64,000 nt of DNA from Corynebacterium hylobatis (lineage in GTDB: Bacteria; Actinomycetota; Actinomycetes; Mycobacteriales; Mycobacteriaceae). Position numbers and translations under genes: made by a program. Shown here one piece after another: positions 1 to 7,048 of this stretch (positions within the stretch are counted from its first letter, which is position 1; each line of letters opens with the position of its first letter). The notes beneath the pieces were generated by a model. That model was not told the DNA's origin, ran no database searches, and worked only from the letters and a program-made list of their open reading frames with translations. The stretch is from assembly GCF_003955685.1 (NCBI RefSeq), contig NZ_RXHJ01000002.1, positions 124,001 through 188,000 on the forward strand, given 5' to 3'.

Positions 1-687
1 TCCCTCGTCTACTTCCACGGCGGCGCCTTCTTCTCCGGCAGCCTGGACACCCACGACCACGTCGCGCGCGCCCTGGCGAAGGAGACCGGCTGGCGCGTCG
101 TCTCCGTCGGCTACTCACTGTCCCCCGAGGTCGCCTATCCGGTGGCCCTCAACGAGTGCTACGCAGTGGTCCGCGAGGTGGCCGCATCGCTTGACGCCAC
201 CACCCCGCTCGCCGTCGCCGGTGACTCCTCGGGCGGCAACTTCGTCGCCGCGGTGACCGCCATGGCCCACGACGACAACTTCGACCGGATCACCCACCAG
301 ATCCTCTACTACCCCTCCGTCGACCTCGACTTCGACAAATCCCGCTGGCCCTCGCTGACCGAGAACGCCGAGGGCTACGGCCTGGAGTACAACGGCCTGG
401 CCCCCTTCAACTCCTTCTACCTCGAGGGCGGCGCCGACCCGGCCGACCCGCTGGTCTCCCCCATCAAGCGCGAGGACCTCTCCGGTCTGCCGAAGGCCCT
501 GGTCATCACCGCAGGCTACGACCCGCTGCGCGATGAGGGCGAGGCCTACGCGGAGAAGCTGCGCGAGGCGGGTGTGGATACGCAACTGAAGCGTTACGAC
601 GCCGCCAACCACGGCTTCGTGGCCAACTTCTCGTGGCTCCCCGAGTTCTACGAGGTGTTCCACGACACCGCCCGATTCCTCAACTGA
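1..687 (+). CDS. HSL-type alpha/beta hydrolase (esterase), 5' end missing
   Basis: Reading frame 1 is open from the first base and ends with TGA at 685-687, leaving 228 codons, so the N-terminus lies outside the window. HGGAF at fragment residues 6-10 is the oxyanion-hole motif of the hormone-sensitive-lipase family, and GDSSGG (Ser at about residue 76) is the nucleophile elbow. Near the C-terminus, a YDPLRDEG stretch and an NHGF stretch fit the catalytic Asp and His. The family hydrolyses carboxyl esters in the cytoplasm; the substrate is unknown. Two MFS transporters follow on the same strand (77 nt to the first), suggesting a catabolic uptake-and-hydrolysis cluster. Family assignment is firm, substrate is not. 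Confidence 0.9.
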   Translation, partial: SLVYFHGGAFFSGSLDTHDHVARALAKETGWRVVSVGYSLSPEVAYPVALNECYAVVREVAASLDATTPLAVAGDSSGGNFVAAVTAMAHDDNFDRITHQILYYPSVDLDFDKSRWPSLTENAEGYGLEYNGLAPFNSFYLEGGADPADPLVSPIKREDLSGLPKALVITAGYDPLRDEGEAYAEKLREAGVDTQLKRYDAANHGFVANFSWLPEFYEVFHDTARFLN

Positions 688-764
688 CCCTGAAAAATCC
701 CCCGTGACGGCGCGCATCATCTGAAGCCGGTGCGCGCCGTTTCCCCTACCCGAAGAGGCCTGAC

Positions 765-2135
765 ATGAGCCGACTGAACGTCACCTCCTTCCTCGCGGAA
801 GGCAAATTCACACCGTTCCACTTCTGGATGCTGTTCTGGGCGTGCGTGATCATCACCTTCGACATGTACGACCTGGTCATCTTCGGATCGGTCCTGCCTG
901 TCCTCATGACGGACTGGGGCATCACCCCGGCGCAGGCAGGCCTGGTCGGGAGCTCCGGGCTGTTCGGCATGATGATCGGCGCCATGGTCTTCGGCCTGCT
1001 CGCGGATCGTTTCGGCCGCCGCAACATCCTCATCGCCAGCATCATCATGTTCTCCGCCGCCACCGTCCTGTGTGCCGTGGCCCCCGGACCGGCGATCTTC
1101 GGCGGCCTCCGCTTCATCGCTGGCCTGGGTATCGGTGGCATCCTGCCCACCATCATCGCCATGCTCACCGACTACGCGCCGAAACGCCTGGCCAACACCT
1201 TCGTGGCCATCGTCATGAGCTTCTTCTCCGTCGGCGGTATCCTCGCCGCCCTGGTCGCCATGGTGGTCATCCCCCGCTTCGGCTGGCAGGCCACCTACTA
1301 CGTCGCCGCCCTCCCGCTGCTCCTGCTGCCGCTCATGCTCCCCTACTTCGCGGACTCCCCGGCCGTGCTGCTGGCCACCGGACGCGAGAACAGGCTGCAC
1401 GCCATCCTGGGCCGTATCGCCCCGGGGAAGATCTCCCCGGTCACCGAACTGGTCGCCGTCTCCGAGGTGCCGGTCGACGCGGCCGCAGTCAAGCGCAGCC
1501 CGCTGGCCGCCCTGTTCGCCGACGGCCGTGCTCTGGCCACCCTGATGGTCTGGGTCGCCTTCTTCATGTGTCTGCTCATGGTCAACGGGCTGAACACCTG
1601 GCTGCCCGGTCTGATGGTCAACGCCGGTTACGCACTCACCGCCGGACTGACCTTCATGGCCACGATGAATATCGGCGCCATCATCGGCACCCTCACCCTG
1701 GGGCGACTCGCCGACAAGCTGGGTGTGAAGAAGGTGCTGATCCCGATGTTCCTCGTCGCCGGCGTCTCCATCATCGCCCTGGGATACGGCAACAGCTTCG
1801 CCATGCTCATCGCGCTGGTGTTCATCGCCGGTGCCTGCACCATGGGTGCCCAGAACATCTCCTACGCCTTCGTCTCCCAGTACTACCCCTCCCACATCCG
1901 CTCCACCGCCATCGGCATGGCCTCCGGCATCGGCCGACTCGGCGCCATCGGCGGACCCACCTTCGGCGGCCTGCTGCTGTCCCTCGGTGTCTCCTCGCAG
2001 ATGAACTTCCTCTTCTTCGCCATCCCCGGCTTCATCGCCGCGGCCGCTTTCTTCCTCGTCCCCCTCGGGAAGAAGCAGGCACCAGCCGCCGCCACCACCC
2101 CGGATGTGGGCACCCCCGCCCCGAGCACCGTCTGA
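765..2135 (+). CDS. MFS transporter, aromatic acid:H+ symporter (AAHS) type
   Basis: A 456-aa protein with about 12 hydrophobic helices. The first helix carries FDMYDLVIFG, resembling the DxYDLxxFG signature of aromatic-acid:H+ symporters such as PcaK and BenK, and the loop after helix 2 has the MFS motif GLLADRFGRR. It probably imports an aromatic or other organic acid across the cytoplasmic membrane. It sits 77 nt after an esterase gene and 41 nt before a second MFS gene, all on the same strand, so the three probably form one operon ending at the hairpin near 3490. The substrate cannot be read from the sequence. Confidence 0.88.
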   Translation: MSRLNVTSFLAEGKFTPFHFWMLFWACVIITFDMYDLVIFGSVLPVLMTDWGITPAQAGLVGSSGLFGMMIGAMVFGLLADRFGRRNILIASIIMFSAATVLCAVAPGPAIFGGLRFIAGLGIGGILPTIIAMLTDYAPKRLANTFVAIVMSFFSVGGILAALVAMVVIPRFGWQATYYVAALPLLLLPLMLPYFADSPAVLLATGRENRLHAILGRIAPGKISPVTELVAVSEVPVDAAAVKRSPLAALFADGRALATLMVWVAFFMCLLMVNGLNTWLPGLMVNAGYALTAGLTFMATMNIGAIIGTLTLGRLADKLGVKKVLIPMFLVAGVSIIALGYGNSFAMLIALVFIAGACTMGAQNISYAFVSQYYPSHIRSTAIGMASGIGRLGAIGGPTFGGLLLSLGVSSQMNFLFFAIPGFIAAAAFFLVPLGKKQAPAAATTPDVGTPAPSTV

Positions 2136-2176
2136 CTTCTTCCCCCGCTGATACCCGTCAACCGAAAGTGGCAGCC

Positions 2177-3442
2177 ATGACCACCACCACGTCCCCCGGG
2201 ACCGTCAAGAAGTCATTCTGGACCTACGAGAACAAACTCGTCACGGTGTTCTTCTTCGCCGTCGGCCTGGTGTTCTTCGACCGACTGATCATCAACTTCC
2301 TCATGCCCTTCATCCAGGCGGACCTGGGACTGAGCAATGCACAGGTGGGTCAGCTCGCCGGCGCTGCGGCACTGACCTGGTCGATCGCCTCCATCGTGGG
2401 TGGCCGCCTCTCCGACCGGGTGAAGAGCAAAAGGCTCTACCTGGTCGTCCTCATGGTCGCCTTCTCCCTGGCGTCCTTCCTGCAGGGTTTCGTAGGCACC
2501 TTCGTGCACCTGATCATCCTGCGCCTGCTCATGGGACTGTTCGAGGGCCCCACCATCCCCGTCACCCAGTCCGTGCTGGCGATGGAGTCCTCCCCGCACC
2601 GCCGCGGTTTCAACCTCGGCTTCACCATGAACACCGCCAACGGTGTCTTCGGCAGCGTGCTGGCCCCCATCGTCATCGTCGCGCTGGCCAACATCTTCGA
2701 CTGGCGCACCGCCTTCTTCTTCACCATCGTCCCCGGCCTGATCATGGCCTTCGTCATCTGGAAGGTCATGCGCGAGCCGCAGGCAACCACCCCGGAGACC
2801 ATGGACTACACGCAGCCCGACCACAGGGGTGGCCTGGCCGAGGTGCTGCGCAACGGCAACGTGTGGCTGTCCATCATCATGTTCTCCGGCTTCATGGTCT
2901 ACCTGATTTCCCTGCAGGTCTTCGGCCCGCTCTTCCTCACCAACGTCCGCGGTTGGAGCGCCAGCTCCATGAGCCTCATCCTTGCCGCCTTCGGCGTAGG
3001 CACCGCCATCTGGGGTTTCGTGGTGCCGCTGATCTCCGACCGCATCGGCCGCAAGCCCACCGCGATTGTCTTCGGTCTGCTGTCCACGCTGGCTCCCCTG
3101 GCCTTTGTCTTCATCGAGGTCCCAGGCCTGCTGGGCGCCGCGGTGTTCGTCTTCGCCGCCGGCATGGGCGTGGGCGGCATGGCCATGTCGGTCATCCCGG
3201 CGGAATCCGTCCGCCCGGCCGTCGCCGGCCTGGCCGTGGGCCTGCCGGTGGGCATCGGCGAGTTCATCGGCGGTTTCCTCAACCCGGTGATCACCGGCGC
3301 CGTGGCCGACCAGTACGGCCTGGTCTCCGCCCTGTTCATCTCCTCCGGCGGCGCACTCGTGGCCACCTTCTTTGCTCTCTTCCTCCGTGAATCCGCGCCG
3401 AGCAAGGTGGGTGGCAGCCACACGGTGGTCGTGAAGAGCTGA
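2177..3442 (+). CDS. MFS transporter, anion:cation symporter (ACS) type
   Basis: The ATG at 2177 follows AAAGTGGCAGCC and gives 421 aa; the frame is open further upstream, but that part overlaps the preceding transporter and has no membrane-protein character. The N-terminus FFDRLIINFLMPFI followed by DLGLSNAQVG resembles the ACS family (glucarate, hexuronate and related organic-anion symporters). GGRLSDRVKSKR is the loop 2-3 motif. It is the last gene of the presumed esterase/transporter operon. A second transporter of a different MFS subfamily suggests the operon handles two related substrates, or a substrate and its hydrolysis product; this is inference. Confidence 0.87.
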   Translation: MTTTTSPGTVKKSFWTYENKLVTVFFFAVGLVFFDRLIINFLMPFIQADLGLSNAQVGQLAGAAALTWSIASIVGGRLSDRVKSKRLYLVVLMVAFSLASFLQGFVGTFVHLIILRLLMGLFEGPTIPVTQSVLAMESSPHRRGFNLGFTMNTANGVFGSVLAPIVIVALANIFDWRTAFFFTIVPGLIMAFVIWKVMREPQATTPETMDYTQPDHRGGLAEVLRNGNVWLSIIMFSGFMVYLISLQVFGPLFLTNVRGWSASSMSLILAAFGVGTAIWGFVVPLISDRIGRKPTAIVFGLLSTLAPLAFVFIEVPGLLGAAVFVFAAGMGVGGMAMSVIPAESVRPAVAGLAVGLPVGIGEFIGGFLNPVITGAVADQYGLVSALFISSGGALVATFFALFLRESAPSKVGGSHTVVVKS

Positions 3443-3464
3443 CCCTGCCCGCCACTAGCAGCTG

Positions 3465-3512
3465 GCCCGGTCCCCGATGCATTCAGCATGTGTCAGGGAT
3501 CGGGCTTTTCTT
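3465..3512 (+). terminator. Intrinsic terminator after the MFS operon
   Basis: GCCCGGTCC (3465-3473) pairs with GGATCGGGC (3497-3505) across a 23-nt loop with one G-T wobble, followed directly by TTTTCTT. It lies 22 nt after the second MFS stop codon and separates that operon from hicAB. Confidence 0.75.
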
Positions 3513-3583
3513 GGTCCTGAAGTTAAAAAGAGGATCACTCTACGCAAAACCGCAGCATACGACCACAAAAACAACAGGCAGAA

Positions 3584-3636
3584 ACTTAAGTCGCCTTCCA
3601 TTGACTTGAATAAGTCGCTGCACATAGACTATTTTC
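3584..3636 (+). promoter_or_regulatory. hicAB promoter with overlapping operator-like repeats
   Basis: TTGACT (3601-3606) and TAGACT (3625-3630) are separated by 18 nt and fit a sigma-70-type promoter. Its start point would fall at or next to the hicA ATG at 3637, so the message is probably leaderless; no Shine-Dalgarno sequence is visible. GACTT-GAAT-AAGTC (3603-3616) is an inverted repeat over the -35 box, and AAGTCGC occurs twice 24 bp apart (3588-3594, 3612-3618), with ACTTAAGT (3584-3591) upstream. HicB antitoxins usually autoregulate, so these repeats are good operator candidates. Confidence 0.6.
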
Positions 3637-3831
3637 ATGGCCAAGAGACGGGACGTACTGAAAGCGATCCGCACCTATGCCAGGGAGCAGGGTCTTGAAA
3701 TGAGGATTCAGGAAGGCGCCAACCACACAAGGGTGTGGGTCGGCGACAGATACACGACCCTCCCCCGACACAGTGAAATTCCCGATCGTTTCGCCACAGT
3801 CATCCTTGCACAGATTGGAGTGGAAAAATGA
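3637..3831 (+). CDS. hicA: HicA-family mRNA-interferase toxin
   Basis: A 64-aa YcfA/HicA-like protein with the small alpha-beta-beta-beta-alpha fold pattern: KRRDVLKAIRTYA helix, then GANHTRVWV, then LPRHSEIP. His30 in GANH aligns with the catalytic His of the GxH motif of HicA toxins, which cleave mRNA during translation. The stop overlaps the ATG of the next gene (ATGA at 3828-3831), the standard toxin-first hicAB layout. The start is probably leaderless, directly downstream of a good promoter. Family assignment is strong; activity is not shown. Confidence 0.88.
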   Translation: MAKRRDVLKAIRTYAREQGLEMRIQEGANHTRVWVGDRYTTLPRHSEIPDRFATVILAQIGVEK

Positions 3832-4208
3832 GCGGAGTCTATACGGCGCGCGCCACCCGGGAGGAAGGCTGGTGGACCGTAACCGTCGATGAGGTCCCCG
3901 GCCTATTCACCCAGACCCGTCGCCTGGACCAGATCGAGGACATGGTGAGGGATGCCCTGGCCCTGTTCCCTGAAATTGAAGCCGACCCGGAGAACGCAGC
4001 CATCTCCACTGCGGTTGAGGCAGACATCACCGCACCTGCGGAGACCGCCCGCCAACTTCGGGCAGCAGCGGAGCAAGCTCAGATCGAGGCCACAAAGGCT
4101 ATGACCGCAACGGCAAAGCTACTCTCATCCCGCGGCCTGCCCTACCGCGATATCGGACATCTCCTGGGTGTCAGTTTCCAGCAGGCCCAGAAACTCGCGA
4201 CCGCGTAA
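3828..4208 (+). CDS. hicB: HicB-family antitoxin
   Basis: A 126-aa protein starting in a 4-nt overlap with hicA. The N-terminal part (about residues 4-50, YTARATREEGWWTVTVDEVPG) is the degraded RNase-H-like fold of HicB, which masks the toxin. A charged helical linker follows (residues 65-95), and the C-terminal segment (about 100-126, GLPYRDIGHLLGVSFQQAQKLA) looks like a helix-turn-helix that could bind the inverted repeats in the hicA promoter. Translational coupling through ATGA fits the need to keep antitoxin matched to toxin. Confident on family and role. Confidence 0.87.
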   Translation: MSGVYTARATREEGWWTVTVDEVPGLFTQTRRLDQIEDMVRDALALFPEIEADPENAAISTAVEADITAPAETARQLRAAAEQAQIEATKAMTATAKLLSSRGLPYRDIGHLLGVSFQQAQKLATA

Positions 4209-4234
4209 CCACCAGCGGAAACCAGTGTTCCCTG

Positions 4235-4669
4235 TCAGTGGGGTTCTGAGCTGTCGACGATCCGCGCCCGCGGCGGGAGCACCAGGTCAAAGACCCAGGC
4301 GAAGACAAACGTGTAGACGAGGAAGAAGACCAGCAGCCCCAGCTCCAGGATGAAGGCCTCCACCAGTGAGACCTGGAGTATCCAGGCCAGGATGGGCACA
4401 AGGAAGATGATCAGCCCGCCCTCGAAACCCAGAGAGTGGACGACCCGGCGCGCGATGGTGCGCTTCGTTGATGCCTGGCGGCGTTCCCAGGCCTCGAACA
4501 GCGTGTTCCAGATGAAGTTCCATACGATGGCCACGGCGGAAGACACCACGGCGATGAGTCCGGAGCTGCCTCCGCCGAAGCCCAGGACCACCAGGGCAAC
4601 GGTGACGAATGCAATGGCGATGATCTCGTAGGACACGACGTAGATGATCCGCCGCAGAATCGGTGACAC
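4235..4669 (-). CDS. PACE-family multidrug efflux transporter (AceI-like)
   Basis: Starting from GTG at 4669, which has a perfect AGGAGG (4675-4680) five nt upstream, the product is 144 aa, the same length as Acinetobacter AceI. Glu15 then falls in helix 1 exactly where AceI has its essential proton-coupling Glu. Two tandem two-helix halves are visible: RRIIYVVSYE with WNFIWNTLFEAWERR, and RVVHSLGFEGG with a final FDLVLPPRAR. PACE pumps export biocides such as chlorhexidine and short-chain diamines in exchange for protons. An in-frame ATG at 4696 is less likely because the SD lies inside that extension. Confidence 0.85.
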   Translation of the reverse strand: MSPILRRIIYVVSYEIIAIAFVTVALVVLGFGGGSSGLIAVVSSAVAIVWNFIWNTLFEAWERRQASTKRTIARRVVHSLGFEGGLIIFLVPILAWILQVSLVEAFILELGLLVFFLVYTFVFAWVFDLVLPPRARIVDSSEPH

Positions 4670-4744
4670 AAAAGCCTCCTCAGAATCGGAATTCATGGGA
4701 AGCCTCGGGACAGGTTCACATCCATGATGCGTGCAACGCCAGAG

Positions 4745-4789
4745 ACTATATAACAGTCCGGGGTCACCGGTCACCGGTCACCGGTCGCC
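4745..4789 (-). promoter_or_regulatory. Promoter of the PACE gene with four heptad repeats
   Basis: On the minus strand TATAGT (4750-4745) is a good -10 and TGACCG (4773-4768) a weak -35 at 17 nt. The -35 region is covered by tandem 7-bp units: GGTCACC at 4762-4768, 4769-4775 and 4776-4782, plus GGTCGCC at 4783-4789. Such iterated heptads over a -35 box look like a regulator binding site. The predicted leader to the GTG is about 70 nt. Confidence 0.5.
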
Positions 4790-4886
4790 GCCGGTGCCCG
4801 GCGCCCCCGGGGAATCCGTACCATGACGGACGAGGACGGTTTCCGCGAAAGATTCCGGCGAGGTTCGACCCGAGGCAGGCCACACC

Positions 4887-5345
4887 ATGACCACCATCCG
4901 CCCCCTACGAGCTGACGAACAGGCTCTTCTCTCCCAGGCCACCCTGGGCAACATCAACTGGGCGGGTCCGCGTTACGCCCTCGACGACGTGATGAATACA
5001 CCCACGATCGCCCATTACGTCGCCGCCGACGAGGGGCTGGTCGCCGAGGACGGTGGCCCGGTGGGCGTGGTGTGGCTGCGTTTCTTCCCCGCCGATGACC
5101 CAGGATATGGCTTCGTCGAGGAATCCATCCCCGAGCTGAGCATCTGGGTGGCGGAGGGCCACCGGGGCCGGGGGCTGGGCGGCCAGCTGCTGGACGGGAT
5201 TGTCGCGCTGGCCAGGGAGAAGGACATGCCAGGCATCAGCCTGAGTGTGGAGAAAGGCAATCCCGCCCGTCACCTCTATGAACGCCACGGCTTCCTGCCC
5301 GCCGGGGACGGCTACGATTCCGGGACTCTGGTGCTGCGCTTCTGA
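4887..5345 (+). CDS. GNAT-family N-acetyltransferase
   Basis: A 152-aa single-domain acetyltransferase. The acetyl-CoA P-loop is seen as EGHRGRGLGGQLL (about residues 90-102), and VEKGNPARHLYERHGF (about 120-135) is the conserved C-terminal alpha4-beta6 region. The start ATG at 4887 is the first in frame. It stands alone, divergent from the PACE gene across a repeat-containing intergenic stretch and convergent with an L,D-transpeptidase. The acceptor substrate is unknown. Confidence 0.85.
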   Translation: MTTIRPLRADEQALLSQATLGNINWAGPRYALDDVMNTPTIAHYVAADEGLVAEDGGPVGVVWLRFFPADDPGYGFVEESIPELSIWVAEGHRGRGLGGQLLDGIVALAREKDMPGISLSVEKGNPARHLYERHGFLPAGDGYDSGTLVLRF

Positions 5346-5366
5346 GGCCCCGCTGAAACCGCAGGC

Positions 5367-5948
5367 TCAGTAGATGTGGATCGCGTCGCCGATCTGCAGC
5401 TCACCGAAGTAGTGCTCGGCGTGGCCGGGGCCGAGGCGGACACAGCCGTGGGAGTCGCCCTCCGGATCACCTTCGTGGAAGGCGTGGCCGACGTTGGTGA
5501 AGTACACCGAGAAGGGCATCGGGGCCATGTCGAAGGCGTAGGAGACGTCGTACTCCACCTTGCGGGTGACATGGAATGTCCCCGGCGGCGTCTCATAACC
5601 CGGTCCACCCTGGCCGATCGGGACGGCGTCGTAGGTGACCTCCCCGTCCTGCTGCAGCCAGGCGCGTTCACCCTCCAGGTCGACGCAGGCACGCGCGGTC
5701 GGTGGGCATTCCCCGAAGTCGAAGGGCGGTTCCGGCTCCGGTTCGGGCTCCACCACCTCAGCGGGGATCTCCCCCTTCGCCTCCACAATGTGGGCGTCCT
5801 CGACTGGCTCAACCTCCCCGGGTGCCGCCGATTCCTCTGCGGAGAGCAGTGAGGTGGCGGTCACGGCAGCTGCAGCCACGGCGGCGACACCCCCGAGCAG
5901 GTAACCGGTTCGGCGTCGACGGTGGACAGGGCGGCGCTGGGTGGTCAT
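5367..5948 (-). CDS. L,D-transpeptidase (YkuD domain), membrane-anchored
   Basis: 193 aa. An N-terminal Arg-rich stretch and a hydrophobic segment (about residues 14-34) form a signal anchor. A Pro/Glu-rich spacer (about 60-75) is followed by a YkuD catalytic domain ending in HAFHEGDPEGDSHGCVRL, where the Cys of SHGCVR is the nucleophile. Such enzymes make 3-3 cross-links in peptidoglycan outside the cell and, in Corynebacteriales, confer beta-lactam tolerance. The protein is short and lacks the Ig-like domains of the long mycobacterial enzymes. The start at 5948 leaves an ordinary n-region before the anchor. Confidence 0.88.
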   Translation of the reverse strand: MTTQRRPVHRRRRTGYLLGGVAAVAAAAVTATSLLSAEESAAPGEVEPVEDAHIVEAKGEIPAEVVEPEPEPEPPFDFGECPPTARACVDLEGERAWLQQDGEVTYDAVPIGQGGPGYETPPGTFHVTRKVEYDVSYAFDMAPMPFSVYFTNVGHAFHEGDPEGDSHGCVRLGPGHAEHYFGELQIGDAIHIY

Positions 5949-5998
5949 GCCGCCAGTATAGAAAGGGGTTTATACATTGTCAGCCCTGCGAGCCACCC

Positions 5999-6919
5999 CT
6001 ACCCCTGAACGAGAGAGCGGTAGCCGTGGACCGTGGTGAAGAACGGGGAGGGCTCGAGCGTCGGGTCCTTCTCGTACCCCAGCGCAGCGGCGACCGCCTC
6101 GTAGGGCGAGTAGGGGGAGTCGGTGTCGGCGGCGTCGATACGCGCGACCGCCTTGCGGATGCGGGTCTCGATGTCCAGGCTGTCCTGCAGCGCCCGGTGG
6201 GCGGTCCCCCGGTCAAGTTCGACACCGTAGGGCTCGCCGGCGGCATTGCCGTAGGGGTGGCCCTGGTACATGCGGTTCGGTCGAACCACGTCCCGCAGGT
6301 ACTCCAGGGAGGAACGGTAGGCATCGGGATCCTCGTAGCCGGGGAAGCCGTTGGCCGCGCCGTGGATCTGCACTGCGTCGCCGACGAAGACGTCGTTCTG
6401 ACCGTCGATGACATAGGAGACCGAACCGGCGGTGTGCCCCGGGGTGTGGTGAACGGAGACGGTGACTCCCCCGCCGAGGTCAAGGGTCTCCCCGCCGCAG
6501 ACGACCATGGTCGGCTGCATCTCCCCGGAGATGACCTTCTGTGCCATGGCGGTCTGCTGGGCCTCCGCATCCGGATTGTCCAGATACTGTGCGCGCAGGC
6601 CCAGGTAGTTGTCCACGTGCGCGCGGCGAGAGGCGAGGTAGGGCACGTCCGCCTCGTGGAGGACGACCTTGGCCCTGCGTCCGGTCAGCTCCCAGAGGGC
6701 ATACGCGCCGCCCAGGTGGTCGATGTGGCCGTGGGTGAGCAGGATCCACTCGACGTCCTCGATGCGGCGGCCGAGTTTTTCCAGTTCAGGGGCCATGCCC
6801 TCGGCCGGCGAGGAGGCGATGCCGGTGTCCACGATGGCCAGCTGCGGGGCGTCGATGAGGAAGGTGTAGAGGCCGAAACGTCCCCACGGGGAGATCAGGG
6901 GGTGGACGGGAGTGGTCAT
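5999..6919 (-). CDS. MBL-fold metallo-hydrolase (glyoxalase II-like)
   Basis: ATG at 6919 preceded by AGGAG gives 306 aa. THGHIDHLGG carries the HxHxDH zinc motif of metallo-beta-lactamase-fold hydrolases. HTPGHTAGS supplies the third His and FVGDAVQIHG the bridging Asp. Related proteins hydrolyse thioesters, lactones or phosphoesters; the substrate is not readable here. It is divergent from a CocE/NonD hydrolase across 129 nt with an AT-rich core, so the two may be co-regulated. The longer in-frame extension to 6964 covers the promoter region and is unlikely. Confidence 0.85.
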   Translation of the reverse strand: MTTPVHPLISPWGRFGLYTFLIDAPQLAIVDTGIASSPAEGMAPELEKLGRRIEDVEWILLTHGHIDHLGGAYALWELTGRRAKVVLHEADVPYLASRRAHVDNYLGLRAQYLDNPDAEAQQTAMAQKVISGEMQPTMVVCGGETLDLGGGVTVSVHHTPGHTAGSVSYVIDGQNDVFVGDAVQIHGAANGFPGYEDPDAYRSSLEYLRDVVRPNRMYQGHPYGNAAGEPYGVELDRGTAHRALQDSLDIETRIRKAVARIDAADTDSPYSPYEAVAAALGYEKDPTLEPSPFFTTVHGYRSLVQG

Positions 6920-6961
6920 GGTGTCTCCTGGGTGCGGATCGAGGGAAAACCTTGCTAACGC

Positions 6962-6985
6962 CACTTTAGTATAATAATATGTTCT
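6962..6985. promoter_or_regulatory. AT-rich divergent promoter core
   Basis: In a GC-rich surround, ACTTTAGTATAATAATATG contains TATAAT (6970-6975) on the plus strand toward the CocE/NonD gene and TATACT on the minus strand toward the MBL gene. No convincing -35 is seen for either direction, suggesting activator dependence or an extended -10. Start points would give leaders of about 40-70 nt, matching the Shine-Dalgarno sequences present in front of both genes. Confidence 0.5.
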
Positions 6986-7048
6986 ATGTCACGCCTGAGG
7001 GGGAACCCGGCAGGCGCCCCATGCAGGACGCGAAGGAGCAGCCCACAC

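Noticed and set aside
842..2176. The upstream extension of the second MFS frame
   Set aside because: The extension is an Arg/His/Pro-rich shadow of the first transporter; membrane-protein character starts only after the ATG at 2177.
4762..4789. The GGTCACC repeats considered as a CRISPR-like or origin iteron array
   Set aside because: Units are only 7 bp with no spacers and number four; an operator over a -35 box is the simpler reading.
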